A stretch of 64,000 bases of DNA from positions 31,803-95,802 of the forward strand of contig JADKCG010000014.1 in the NCBI GenBank assembly GCA_016714745.1, in the 5' to 3' direction. Positions 52,215 to 61,015 of the stretch are shown piece after piece (position 1 is the first letter of the stretch; every line of letters starts with the position of its first letter). The notes below the pieces were generated by a model. The model made no database searches, was not told where the DNA came from, and worked only from the letters and a program-made list of their open reading frames with translations. The position numbers were made by a program, and so were the translations under genes. Source of the stretch: Elusimicrobiota bacterium (GTDB lineage: Bacteria > Elusimicrobiota > Elusimicrobia > FEN-1173).

Positions 52215-53578
52215 TATGAGAGCGACACCAACAGGGTTTCCCCCCACTTCCACACATCGCCGGCCCCAAGGGTGAGAACCACATCCCCGCTCTTGACCAT
52301 CCGTTGAAGGAGCGCCGGGCCACCCACAGCGGGAAGCCGCGTCACGGAAGTCCCTTGAGCGCGAATTCGTTCCGCCAACCAATCGCTCGTAACGCCGGAC
52401 ACCGGAGCTTCGCTGGCGGCGTAAATGTCCAACAGACCCACAACGTCGGCACGGGAAAAAGAGGCGGCGAACTCCTCCGCCAAAATTCGGGTCCGCGAAT
52501 AGCGGTGCGGCTGAAACACCACCACCACCCGACGGTTGGGAAACTTTTCTCTCAGGGCCTGGAGGGTCGCTTTGATTTCGGTGGGATGATGGCCGTAGTC
52601 GTCCATCACGGCGATGCCGCCGCGTTCGCCTTTAAATTCAAGCCGCCGCCCCACGCCTTGGAACGACGCCAACGCTTCGGCGATTTTGGCGAAAGGAATG
52701 TCCAGCTCCAACCCCACCGCCACAGCCGCCAAAGAGTTAATGACGTTGTGGCGCCCGGCCGCGCTCCAGCGGATCTCTCCGAGACTCGAGCCGTTCCGAT
52801 GAACGGAAAAAACGGTGGTGTCCGAACCCGGACGAATGTCCCGGGCCTGAATATCGGCGTCGGGCGCCAAACCGTAGGTGATCAGAGGCCGACGGATTTT
52901 CTCTAATATTTTACGGGCCCCCTCATCGTCCACCCCCACGATCACCCGACCGTAAAACGGGACTTTATTGGCGAACTGCTCAAATCCCGCCACCAGGTTT
53001 GCGAGCGTCCCCCAATAATCCAAATGATCGTCGTCAATGTTGGTGATAACCGCCACGGTGGGCGCGAGTTTTAAAAATGAACCGTCGGACTCATCCGCTT
53101 CGGCCACCAAGTAATCCCCCCGCCCGACCCGAGCGCCGGTCCCCAAATTGTGCATGCGCCCGCCAACGACCACCGTCGGGTCCAACCCCCCGGCGTTGAG
53201 GACAAGCGAGATCAGGGACGTGGTGGTTGTTTTTCCGTGGGTTCCCCCCACGGCAATCGTGTATTTGAGCCGAGCCAGTTCCGCCAACATTTCAATCCGG
53301 GGAATGACGGGAATTTTTCGCGCGTGGGCTTCCAACGCTTCGGGGTTGTCCGGCCGAACAGCGGTGGAGGTCACCACCACATGGGCGCCGGCCACGTGTT
53401 CGGCCCGATGGCCGATGAACACCCGAGCGCCCATCTCTGTCAAACGCCGAGTCACCTCAGACGCTTTCGCGTCCGATCCTGTCACAGCGTAGCCGAGCGT
53501 GATCAACACCTCCGCAATCCCGCTCATCCCCGACCCGCCAATCCCAACAAAATGAATGTTTTTTATATTTTTAAACAT
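52214..53578 (-). CDS. murC: UDP-N-acetylmuramate--L-alanine ligase
   Basis: 454 residues, start MFKNIKNIHFVGIGGSGMSG (UDP-binding glycine motif), then GTHGKTTTTSLISLVL (ATP P-loop), LVAEADESDGSFL, VITNIDDDHLDYWG, NVINSLAAVAVG, VMDDYGHHPTEIKATL and VVVFQPHRYSRT. Known role: adds L-Ala to UDP-MurNAc. It is the first gene of the long run to 38,225. TACAAT about 12 nt before the ATG could be a -10 box, so the operon may start here. No murG or ftsW is seen upstream, so the dcw cluster is split. Confidence 0.95.
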   Translation of the reverse strand: MFKNIKNIHFVGIGGSGMSGIAEVLITLGYAVTGSDAKASEVTRRLTEMGARVFIGHRAEHVAGAHVVVTSTAVRPDNPEALEAHARKIPVIPRIEMLAELARLKYTIAVGGTHGKTTTTSLISLVLNAGGLDPTVVVGGRMHNLGTGARVGRGDYLVAEADESDGSFLKLAPTVAVITNIDDDHLDYWGTLANLVAGFEQFANKVPFYGRVIVGVDDEGARKILEKIRRPLITYGLAPDADIQARDIRPGSDTTVFSVHRNGSSLGEIRWSAAGRHNVINSLAAVAVGLELDIPFAKIAEALASFQGVGRRLEFKGERGGIAVMDDYGHHPTEIKATLQALREKFPNRRVVVVFQPHRYSRTRILAEEFAASFSRADVVGLLDIYAASEAPVSGVTSDWLAERIRAQGTSVTRLPAVGGPALLQRMVKSGDVVLTLGAGDVWKWGETLLVSLS

Positions 53579-53935
53579 GGTTGTTGTATTGTACCCAAAT
53601 CCTCAGAGAAGAAATATCCCCCGTCTGAGGTGTTTCACCAATTCGGTGAAATAGAGATTTTGTAGCACGGGCATCCGACCGCGCTAGCGGAAGTGCCGTG
53701 TGGGAACGGCCTGCCCGTGTAGAAAAACATGGGCTGGAAGCCCATGCCCCATCCTTACGTGAACTTCTGGGCTCTTGAAAGAAGGTGGCCCGGAGGGGGT
53801 ATTCGCCCCGGAGGGGTATTCGCCCCCGCGGGGTATTCGCCCCCGCGGGCCGGATGAGGGTGGTGAGTAGGGACCTCCTCAGAGGAGAGAGAAAAACCCC
53901 TGAACGCCACGCCCCGGCGTGGCGATCCAAAAATT
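53579..53935. repeat. non-coding repeat-rich gap
   Basis: No gene is supported. Contents: an inverted pair CACGGGCA...TGCCCGTG (about 53,667-53,719), a perfect hairpin CATGGGCT-GGA-AGCCCATG (53,728-53,746; second copy of the element at 5,549) and three tandem copies of GGGGTATTCGCCCC (about 53,795-53,843). The left 60 bp probably holds the murC promoter. Confidence 0.5.
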
Positions 53936-55192
53936 TCAAGCGACGTGCAAAAGAGCGAACTTGAGATAGTCCGTTTCGGGCATCGATGGGCGAACAGGAT
54001 GGTCTGGCCCTGGGCTTCCTTGAAACACGATTTTGACTTTTCGTCCAGACTCGTGCCCCGCGCGGGCAATAATTTGTCGGAAATCGTCGCGGCTGACGTG
54101 CTGGGAGCAACTCGCCGTGGCAAGAAACCCGCCGCCGGTCACCCGTTTGAGTCCCAAAGCGTTCAAACGAACGTACGCTTTGATCGCCTCGGGCAAATTC
54201 TTTTTAGTGGCGGCAAACCGCGGCGGATCCAAAACAACAATGTCGTACGTTTCTTTTGAATGGGTGAGGTGTTCAAACGCGTCGGCCTTTTGCCAAACGC
54301 ATCGCTTGGCCCAACCGTTTTTTTCAGAGATCTGCTGAGCCAACGCCAACGCCGGCGCGGACGCGTCAATGCCGAGCACGTGTGTTGCGCCGGCCTTCGC
54401 GCACCACAAACCGAAACCGCCCGTATGACAAAACACGTCCAACACGTTTTTCCCAGGAGAGAGGGCGGCCACAGCCGCGCGGTTCACCCGTTGATCAAAG
54501 AAAAATCCGGTCTTTTGACCTTGAAGCGGATCAGCGGCCATTAAAATCCCATCGGTTGAAAACCAATGAGACGATTCCATCGTCCCTTCTAAAACGCGCA
54601 CATCTTCCGACAAATGTTCAAGCCGGCGAGCCGTCGCGTCGTTACGAAGCACAATGGCCTGCCACGGGCCAAAACTTTTCACGGCCTCCACAATGAACGG
54701 AAGGAGCCGGTCGATCCCTGCGGCAAAAGACTCAATAACGCAGACGTCCCCATACCGGTCAATCACGAGTCCCGGCAAATCGTCGGATTCCCCATGGACC
54801 CAACGGAACGCGTTGTCGGCATAGAACCGCTGTCGGAGAGCGAGGGCGTGCTGAAATCGGCCGATAAAAAAAGCGGCGTCGATGGGGGTGTCCCGTCGGT
54901 CCAGGAGACGGCCGGCGATCAGAGATTTCGCGTTGTAAAATCCGATTCCCAACCGTTCATCCCGGGAAGTGAGGAACTCCACCAACCCGCCCGGTTCAAT
55001 GCCGTCCGCCGCCCGCTCAATTTCGTTGGAAAAAATCCATAAATGCCCGCGGCGAACCCGCCGATCTTCCTGGTTTTTCAGTCGAACAAACGGCAAACCG
55101 CTTCCCGTGGAAGGCGAGGGAAGGGGACGGACAACGGCGTCGGTCGCTCGGGGGATCGTCCCGGCCGTGGGAGACCGTCGACGGCGGGTCAT
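53936..55192 (-). CDS. rlmI: 23S rRNA (cytosine-C5)-methyltransferase, RlmI-like
   Basis: 418 residues; the first 33 are low complexity, and the true start may lie further in. A PUA domain (VRRGHLWIFSNEIERA, LIAGRLLDRRD), a linker domain (HGESDDLPGLVIDRYGDVCV), then a Rossmann methyltransferase: GFFFDQRVNRAAVAAL, LDVFCHTGGFGLWCAKAGA, VVLDPPRFAATKKNL and the catalytic Cys in TASCSQHVSRDDF. Known role: RlmI methylates C1962 of 23S rRNA. Other RlmI-family targets are possible. Confidence 0.85.
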   Translation of the reverse strand: MTRRRRSPTAGTIPRATDAVVRPLPSPSTGSGLPFVRLKNQEDRRVRRGHLWIFSNEIERAADGIEPGGLVEFLTSRDERLGIGFYNAKSLIAGRLLDRRDTPIDAAFFIGRFQHALALRQRFYADNAFRWVHGESDDLPGLVIDRYGDVCVIESFAAGIDRLLPFIVEAVKSFGPWQAIVLRNDATARRLEHLSEDVRVLEGTMESSHWFSTDGILMAADPLQGQKTGFFFDQRVNRAAVAALSPGKNVLDVFCHTGGFGLWCAKAGATHVLGIDASAPALALAQQISEKNGWAKRCVWQKADAFEHLTHSKETYDIVVLDPPRFAATKKNLPEAIKAYVRLNALGLKRVTGGGFLATASCSQHVSRDDFRQIIARAGHESGRKVKIVFQGSPGPDHPVRPSMPETDYLKFALLHVA

Positions 55193-55271
55193 CCCGAGAC
55201 CCTTGGGAGGGCCGTCGCTCCCGCGAACGCCGGGACGACGGATTGGGTCCCAAACCCCTGGGGCCGGGACG

Positions 55272-56045
55272 TCACGGCACTCCCCACATCGGATGCATTT
55301 GCGGAATCAGTTTGACGACGGGGATCCGCTGGCGGGCCCAATCCCAAAACCCCACGAGACGGGCCGGCGCGGGAGGAAGAATTTGAACACGGGTCGTCGG
55401 CTCCCCGTCGTTCAGACGACTTTCCAGGTCGGGGATGGGGGTCACGGGTTGAAGCACCAACGTGGGAATGGGATCGAGCCGCGTCAAAAGGCTCACCGCT
55501 GTTTCCATTTCGTCATCGGTGGTCTCCGAAGTCAAGACGATTTTGACGAACGCGCGATCTCCCGCCAACCGAAGAAACTCTTCCTGTTCGGCCCAGAGAG
55601 GGCGGCCAATGGCGGAAGGCAGTTTGATGTCAGCGGCGACCACGTCACAGAGGGGCGCGAGGGAACGAAAAAGGTGGGGATGGGTGGCGCTGGTTTCGAG
55701 ATAGGTTTTGAGTCCGAGATCTTTAATGGACGACAATAAGGCCGCCAGAAATTCCGGTTGCATTAACGGTTCGCCGCCTGTCACGCTGACCGCCCCGTGG
55801 TCGCGAACCGTTTGAAGTTCCTTAATTTTGTCCAAAACCTGTTGAAGCGAAAAAGTGGGACGTCCTGTTTTTTCCAGATCGGCGGGAGTATCGCAGTAAC
55901 GACACCGCCAAGGACACCCCGACAAACGAACAAAGATTTGGCGTTGGCCCACATACAGTCCTTCTCCTTGAAGGGTGGAAAAAATATCCGCCACATGGCC
56001 AGAGAGAGGAGCATCGGTTTCAGAGACAACAGGGTCAGAGGTCAT
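55272..56045 (-). CDS. queE: 7-carboxy-7-deazaguanine synthase (radical SAM)
   Basis: 257 residues. IFSTLQGEGLYVGQRQIFVR and LSGCPWRCRYCDTPADL contain the CxxxxC-like radical SAM cluster CPWRCRYC (C-x4-C-x2-C is not met; the spacing is C-x3-C-x2-C, the standard one). VSVTGGEPLMQPEF is the SAM-binding GGEP motif. Known role: makes 7-carboxy-7-deazaguanine for queuosine. It is 63 nt downstream of queC on the same strand. Confidence 0.9.
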   Translation of the reverse strand: MTSDPVVSETDAPLSGHVADIFSTLQGEGLYVGQRQIFVRLSGCPWRCRYCDTPADLEKTGRPTFSLQQVLDKIKELQTVRDHGAVSVTGGEPLMQPEFLAALLSSIKDLGLKTYLETSATHPHLFRSLAPLCDVVAADIKLPSAIGRPLWAEQEEFLRLAGDRAFVKIVLTSETTDDEMETAVSLLTRLDPIPTLVLQPVTPIPDLESRLNDGEPTTRVQILPPAPARLVGFWDWARQRIPVVKLIPQMHPMWGVP

Positions 56046-56108
56046 AAGGTCGTGGGCGGGTCCACATTCCGCTAGCGGCAGGATAGCAAATTCCGACGGA
56101 AAAAGGCG

Positions 56109-56855
56109 CTATATCGCGGGATCGGATCGGCCCACCGCGCGAAACCCCTCGGCACGCAACCGACAGGAATCGCAAGTTCCGCAAGGGCGGTGGCCGCCAC
56201 GATAACACGACCACGTGAGTTCGTAGGGGACATTCAGTTCCAGTCCTTTGCGAATAATCTCCGCCTTGGACAATCGTAAGAGCGGCGCCCAAAGACGGAG
56301 CGGTCTTTTTTTCTCTGTCCCCAGCCGAGTGCCCAAACGACCCGCCGATTGAATGGCGCGAAAGTATGTTGGGCGACAATCCGGATACCCTGAATAATCC
56401 AAGGCGTTGGCCCCGATCACAATATTCTCTGCATCAATGACGTCGGCCCAAGAGAGGGCGAAAGAAATAAAGAGGGTGTTCCGCGCCGGGACATAGGTGT
56501 TCGGTAAAGGGCCATGACCGATCGCGGCCAGGGCATGGGAGGGAACAGACACTTTTTTATCGATCAAACTGGACCCCCCCCAGGGCAATCGAAACCGAAC
56601 CACATGAACCGGACACCCCGCCTGTCGAGCCAGAGCCCGAGCCGCTCGAATTTCGCGTCGATGGCGTTGCCCGTAATCAAACAACAAACATCGACAGTCC
56701 CACTTTTTAACCCTCTGGGCCCAGATCAACGCCGTGGCCGAATCCAATCCTCCGGAGAGAAGAACAATGGCCCTCCCCCGATCCCGTTTGGCGGCGCCGA
56801 CATCCCGACGAAGGCTGTTGTCCAGCGTTTGAGTGGGGGTTTTAATCGACATCAC
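56109..56855 (-). CDS. queC: 7-cyano-7-deazaguanine synthase
   Basis: 248 residues. AIVLLSGGLDSATALIWA (ATP pyrophosphatase loop), LLFDYGQRHRREI, YVPARNTLFISFALSWADV and the zinc site CYRGGHRPCGTCDSC near the C-terminus are diagnostic. Known role: ATP-dependent conversion of carboxy-deazaguanine to preQ0. The ATG overlaps the murI stop by 4 nt, although the functions are unrelated. Start could be the second Met. Confidence 0.92.
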   Translation of the reverse strand: MMSIKTPTQTLDNSLRRDVGAAKRDRGRAIVLLSGGLDSATALIWAQRVKKWDCRCLLFDYGQRHRREIRAARALARQAGCPVHVVRFRLPWGGSSLIDKKVSVPSHALAAIGHGPLPNTYVPARNTLFISFALSWADVIDAENIVIGANALDYSGYPDCRPTYFRAIQSAGRLGTRLGTEKKRPLRLWAPLLRLSKAEIIRKGLELNVPYELTWSCYRGGHRPCGTCDSCRLRAEGFRAVGRSDPAI

Positions 56856-57667
56856 CCGTCAATTCCATCCAAGCGGATGCGTTGAACCTTCGCCAAGGGT
56901 CCCCCGATAAACCGAGATCCTAACCGGGCAAACTTGGCGGGATCGTCCGACGAGAAATAAGACACCCCCCCTTTCTTCCTCCCCTGAAGCAGAAGCCCCT
57001 CCTGCTCCAACCGAGATCGAACCGCTTTCGCCGTCTCTTCCGCCGAATCGATCAATTCCACCCGCCCCGCCACACGGCGAAGGATAGACTTCAAAAGCGG
57101 ATAGTGGGTGCACCCCAACACCAGCGCATCGATCTTATGTTTCAACAGCGGGCCCAAATAAAGATTGGCGACTTCCCGCGTAATGGGATGGGTCAACCAC
57201 CCTTCCTCCACGAGGGGAACAAACAGCGGACACGCCCGACTGAACACCCGCACGGATTTATCCAACCGTTTAAGCGCCCCCTCGTAGGCATGGCTCCGAA
57301 CAGTGGCTTCGGTGCCAATGATCCCCACCCGTCCCGTGCGGGTCGACGCCAAGGCGGCGCGGGCCCCCGGCTCGATCACACCAATGACCGGTACCGGCAT
57401 AAAGGCGCGAAGTTCCGGCAAAGCCAAAGCGCTGGCGGTGTTGCAAGCGGTCACCATCATCTTCACGCCTTTACGACGGAAAAACCGCGCAATTTCCAAA
57501 GAAAAGCGCCGCACAGCCTCCGGCGACTTGCTCCCGTAAGGGACCCGGGCCGTATCCCCCACATAAATAAAACTTTCCCGAGGCAAAAGGTGAACCAACG
57601 CCCGAAGGACGGTCAGCCCCCCCACCCCCGAATCAAAAACGCCAATGGGACGAAACGGATTATTCAT
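56852..57667 (-). CDS. murI: glutamate racemase
   Basis: 271 residues. IGVFDSGVGGLTVLRALVHL, YVGDTARVPYGSKSPEAV, MVTACNTASALALP (catalytic Cys 1) and LVLGCTHYPLLKSIL (catalytic Cys 2) are all intact. Known role: D-glutamate supply for peptidoglycan. GGGAG lies 10 nt before the ATG. It is the first gene of murI-queC-queE-rlmI; the tRNA-Ser gene lies just upstream. Confidence 0.94.
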   Translation of the reverse strand: MNNPFRPIGVFDSGVGGLTVLRALVHLLPRESFIYVGDTARVPYGSKSPEAVRRFSLEIARFFRRKGVKMMVTACNTASALALPELRAFMPVPVIGVIEPGARAALASTRTGRVGIIGTEATVRSHAYEGALKRLDKSVRVFSRACPLFVPLVEEGWLTHPITREVANLYLGPLLKHKIDALVLGCTHYPLLKSILRRVAGRVELIDSAEETAKAVRSRLEQEGLLLQGRKKGGVSYFSSDDPAKFARLGSRFIGGPLAKVQRIRLDGIDG

Positions 57668-57808
57668 GGAATCATAGCTCCCAAAAAATCACTGTTTTTC
57701 ACCTTTCCCCACCCGCGTTAGTATAGTAGGGGACGTTGTCTATATCGTCTATATTTAATTTGGTTTATAAACATTTCATGGATCCCTTGGAACTTCCTAA
57801 AAATAATC

Positions 57809-57894
57809 GGAGGGAGAGGGATTCGAACCCCCGGTGAGCTTGCACCCACACCGGTTTTCAAGACCGGCGCCTTCAACCACTCGGCCATCCCTCC
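57809..57894 (-). tRNA. tRNA-Ser (TGA)
   Basis: 86 nt on the minus strand: GGAGGGATGGCCGAGTGG start, anticodon stem-loop CCGGT-CTTGAAA-ACCGG (anticodon TGA, reads UCA), a long variable arm (GTGGGTGCAAGCTCAC) as expected for tRNA-Ser, T arm GGGGGTTCGAATCCCTC. CCA is not encoded. Confidence 0.93.
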
Positions 57895-57903
57895 TAAATA
57901 TAA

Positions 57904-58254
57904 GTTGATAACACCTCTTATGGAGGAATGTCCAGGATGTGGTTGCCGGGGTCTTCGACCCGTCCCATTCGTGTGCCCCATGGCACACGGGACCCACTCG
58001 GCCATCCCTCCTAAATTTAAGTTGATAACACCTCTTATGGAGGAATGTCCAGGATGTGGTTGCCGGGGTCTTCGACCCGTCCCGTTCGTGTGCCCCATGG
58101 CACACGGGACCCACTCGGCCATCCCTCCTAAATTTAAGTTGATAACACCTCTTATGGAGGAATGTCCAGGATGTGGTTGCCGGGGTCTTCGACCCGTCCC
58201 GTTCGTGTGCCCCATGGCACACGGGACCCACTCGGCCATCCCTCCTAAATTCTT
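57904..58254. repeat. 117-bp tandem triplication carrying the tRNA-Ser 5' end
   Basis: Three nearly identical 117-bp units (57,904-58,020; 58,021-58,137; 58,138-58,254). On the minus strand each contains the first 18 nt of the tRNA (GGAGGGATGGCCGAGTGG) preceded by the same AT-rich leader as the real tRNA, then hairpins GTCCCG/CGGGAC with TGTGCC/GGCACA and GGGTC-GAA-GACCC. The period is divisible by 3, so a long frame (57,718-58,239) stays open, but it is not a gene. Bases 58,255-58,293 show nothing further. Confidence 0.75.
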
Positions 58255-58293
58255 ATTTTAGTTTCACATAGTATCATCTTTTGGGTTCTGCCT

Positions 58294-58650
58294 TCATGGA
58301 CTTTTTTGTTTTGCGCAGAGGTCCGTTTTTTTCCCGTGGGGAATCCTTTTGACACGGAGAGATCGTACCAACGCTATTTTTTGGGGCCGGGGGTATCGTT
58401 TGATTTGGGCTTCGCGGATCAGGGCTTTGGAACGGGTGAACCTTTTTTCGGCATGAACCAGCGTCACCGGCCGATGGGACCGGGTATAAGCCGCACCAAC
58501 CCCTTTGTTGTGTTTTCTGACCCGGGCTTCAACATTTTTCGCAATGCCCGTGTAAAGGGATCCGTCCGCGCAACGAACCAGGTAAACGCTCCACTCTCGT
58601 TTGCCTCGGGATTTCATCCCCTTCAACGTCTGGCGGTCTTTCTTGTTCAA
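58294..58650 (-). CDS. GIY-YIG domain protein (YhbQ/UPF0213-like)
   Basis: 118 residues. WSVYLVRCADGSLYTGIAKN carries the variant G-(L)-Y...Y-T-G motif, followed by VEARVRKHNKGVGAAYTRSH, PVTLVHAEKRFTRSKALIRE (Glu of the metal site) and EAQIKRYPRPQK. Known: small GIY-YIG proteins of this group are DNA nucleases or of unknown role in DNA repair. The ATG overlaps the hemerythrin-like gene stop by 4 nt. The C-terminal 25 residues are basic and poorly conserved. Confidence 0.8.
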   Translation of the reverse strand: MNKKDRQTLKGMKSRGKREWSVYLVRCADGSLYTGIAKNVEARVRKHNKGVGAAYTRSHRPVTLVHAEKRFTRSKALIREAQIKRYPRPQKIALVRSLRVKRIPHGKKTDLCAKQKSP

Positions 58651-59096
58651 CGGGGTAGGTGGTCCCGCACCTCTTCTTTTCGGCGTTCCATGATCGCGCC
58701 AAGGCTTTCGAGACTCTCCCGAGACATGGATTGGTCCGCCAGCGGAAACAATACGTCTTCCTCTTTCGCAAAATGGGTTTCCAGCAGAGAGCGCAGGGTG
58801 ATCACTCGGGATTGAAGCGTCTTCTTTTCCTTGAACTCGGTTTTACGTAGGAGAGCCAGCAGGCCACCAATGTCTTCGTGCTCGGTGGAAACTTCCGACC
58901 AGAACGGTTTGAAAATTAACGGCCGGGATTTCACCGCGGGCATGAAAAACTGGTCCTCAAACCAGGCGTGGCCAAGGACCACACGCTGGAGCGTTTTTAA
59001 AATCTCCGGAAATCGGGGATTGTCCACGTGAAACCCTTCCAAGATTTTCCGGATCATCTTATGATCTTTCAACAACTGCTCGGTGGCGGTAGGCAC
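58647..59096 (-). CDS. hemerythrin HHE cation-binding domain protein
   Basis: 149 residues, all helical. Putative di-iron ligands follow the HHE pattern: LLKDHKMIRKIL, VVLGHAWFEDQFFMP, VSTEHEDIGGLLALL and LLETHFAKEEDVLFPLAD. Known: such proteins bind oxygen, NO or iron and act in stress responses. It is 129 nt after pckG; a strong GC hairpin separates them. Confidence 0.8.
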   Translation of the reverse strand: MPTATEQLLKDHKMIRKILEGFHVDNPRFPEILKTLQRVVLGHAWFEDQFFMPAVKSRPLIFKPFWSEVSTEHEDIGGLLALLRKTEFKEKKTLQSRVITLRSLLETHFAKEEDVLFPLADQSMSRESLESLGAIMERRKEEVRDHLPR

Positions 59097-59177
59097 TGTT
59101 TTCTCCTCGAAACCACTCGATCGAAGAATTTTCGTTGGGACGTGGGGCGTTGCCCCTCCTCCAACACGTCCCCCCCT

Positions 59178-59209
59178 CCGCCCCTTTCCCTTTGACGGGA
59201 AAGGGGCGG
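59178..59209. terminator. strong hairpin after pckG
   Basis: A perfect 13-bp stem (CCGCCCCTTTCCC / GGGAAAGGGGCGG) with a 6-nt loop lies 17 nt after the pckG stop. There is no U-tract on the minus strand, so it may stop ribosomes or protect the 3' end, or simply be a dispersed repeat of the type seen at 62,101. Confidence 0.4.
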
Positions 59210-59225
59210 GGAGGAACGGACGAAA

Positions 59226-61015
59226 CTACGTCTTTTTAATTCGGGCCGCCAACGCGTCACGCTCGGTTTTGAGAGCGGCGGGCAAATGACCACCGAACGT
59301 GGCGAAGAACTTGTCGATGTCGGCGATCTCCGTTTCCCAAGCCGCACGGTCGATCGACATCAGCTCGTCCATGGCGTTGGGCGAAAGATTCAAATCGCTC
59401 GTATCCATGGCGTCTTTCACCGGGAGTTTCCCGATCGCACTTTCGACAGCGGCGCCTTTCCCGGCCGCGCGGTCCAAGATCCACAACAGGACCCGCATGT
59501 TGTCGCCATAACCCGGCCACAAATATTTTCCCTCTTTGTTTTGACGGAACCAGTTGGCCAGGAAAATTTTGGGTGGGTTCTTAATTTTGAAACCCATGGC
59601 CAGCCAGTGGCCGAAATAGTCGCCCATGTTGTAGCCGCAGAAGGGCAACATCGCCATCGGGTCCCGTCGAACCACGCCCACGCTTCCTCCCTGTTGGGCG
59701 GCGGTCGTCTCCGACGCCATCGTCGCGCCCATGAACACGCCGTGTTGCCAGTTGAGACTTTCCGTGATCAGCGGTGTCAAGTGCGCCCGTCGGCCACCGA
59801 ACAAAATGGCGTCCAACGGAACCCCCGCGGGGTCTTCCCAGTTCGGGGCGATCGACGGACATTGGCGCGCCGGCGTGGTGAACCGGCTGTTGGGATGGGC
59901 GGCCTTGGTTTCGCTGTCGGGCGTCCACTTTTGGCCTTTCCAATCCAAACATTCTTCGGGCGGCAGGTTGTCGTGGCCTTCCCACCACACGTCGCCGTTG
60001 GCGAGTTTTCCGACGTTGGTGTAGATGGTGTTCGACTGAATCGTTTTGACGGCGTTGGGGTTGGACCGGCTGTTGGTGCCGGGCACCACTCCGAAAAAGC
60101 CCGCTTCCGGGTTCGACGCCCACAGCCGTCCGTCAGCGCCCACCCGCAACCAGGCAATATCGTCGCCCACCGTCCAGACCTTGTATCCCTTCTTGACCAA
60201 GTGAGCCGGCGGAATGAGCATGGCCAGGTTCGTCTTGCCGCACGCCGACGGAAACGCCGCGGCAATATAGCGTTTTTCCCCTTGGGGGTTTTCGATTCCC
60301 AAAATCAACATGTGTTCGGCCAACCAACCCTCTTTTCGGCCCAGGGCGCTGGCGATGCGCAAAGCCAGGCACTTTTTGCCCAGAAGCGCGTTGCCGCCGT
60401 ACCCTGATCCGACAGACCATATCGCGTTGTCTTGGGGAAAATGGCAGATGTAACGCCGGCTCTCGTTCACGTCCGCTTTCGAGTGCAGGCACCGCGTGAA
60501 ATCAGAGGAATCCCCCAGCTGTTTCCACGCCACATTTCCCATGCGCGTCATGATGCCCATGTTCAAGACCACGTAACGGCTGTCGGTGATTTCAACGCCA
60601 ACCTTGGAAAACGGCGATCCCGCCGGGCCGCAAGGAACGGGATCACATACAACGTTCGCCCGGTCATGGCGCCGTCGTAAATGGTCCGAAGTTTGGCGTA
60701 GGCGTCGGACGGAGCCATCCAATTGTTCGTCGGGCCGGCCTCGTCTTTCGTGGGGGTGCAGATGAACGTGAGGTGTTCAGTGCGCGCAACGTCGTTTTGC
60801 GCCGTCCGGTGAAAATAACATCCGGGCAAAATTTCTTGGTTCAGCTCTTCCAGTTCGCCGTCGCGCAGACATTCCTGGATCAATTGTTTTTTCTCCGCTT
60901 CCGTTCCATTGAGCCATTGGATGTTGGACGGCTTCAGAAAAGCCGCGCATTCCTCAACCCATTTAAGAACCGCGGGATTTTTTGTGAGGGGACTTTCTAG
61001 GTTTGCAGTGGTCAT
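59226..61015 (-). CDS. pckG: phosphoenolpyruvate carboxykinase (GTP), with one frame break
   Basis: The N-terminal part reads from ATG 61015 (AAGGAG upstream; MTTANLESPLTKNPAVLKWV) to YVIPF; the C-terminal part continues GPAGSPFSKVGVEITDSRYV in another frame to 59226. One missing base at about 60,630-60,637 explains the break; rejoined length is about 596, normal for the GTP enzyme. Motifs: FPSACGKTNLAML (P-loop kinase 1a), GDDIAWLRVG (metal site), ATMASETTAAQQGG (mobile lid), FCGYNMGDYF. Known role: oxaloacetate to PEP in gluconeogenesis. It overlaps the GGDEF gene stop by 4 nt. PEP and hexose-phosphates made here would feed the aromatic and sugar-nucleotide genes in the window. Confidence 0.9.

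Noticed and set aside
53571..54110. Minus-strand frame with RGEYP/ANTP-type repeats across 53,795-53,843
   Set aside because: It is produced by the GGGGTATTCGCCCC tandem repeat and overlaps the end of the methyltransferase gene in another frame.
57718..58239. A 173-codon minus-strand frame with three identical peptide repeats (MAEWVPCAMGH...)
   Set aside because: It exists only because the 117-bp repeat unit is a multiple of three and has no stop; it runs through the tRNA-Ser gene. Not a protein.
57904..58254. Possible CRISPR array
   Set aside because: The units are 117 bp and identical throughout, with no unique spacers and no cas genes nearby; it is a plain tandem repeat.
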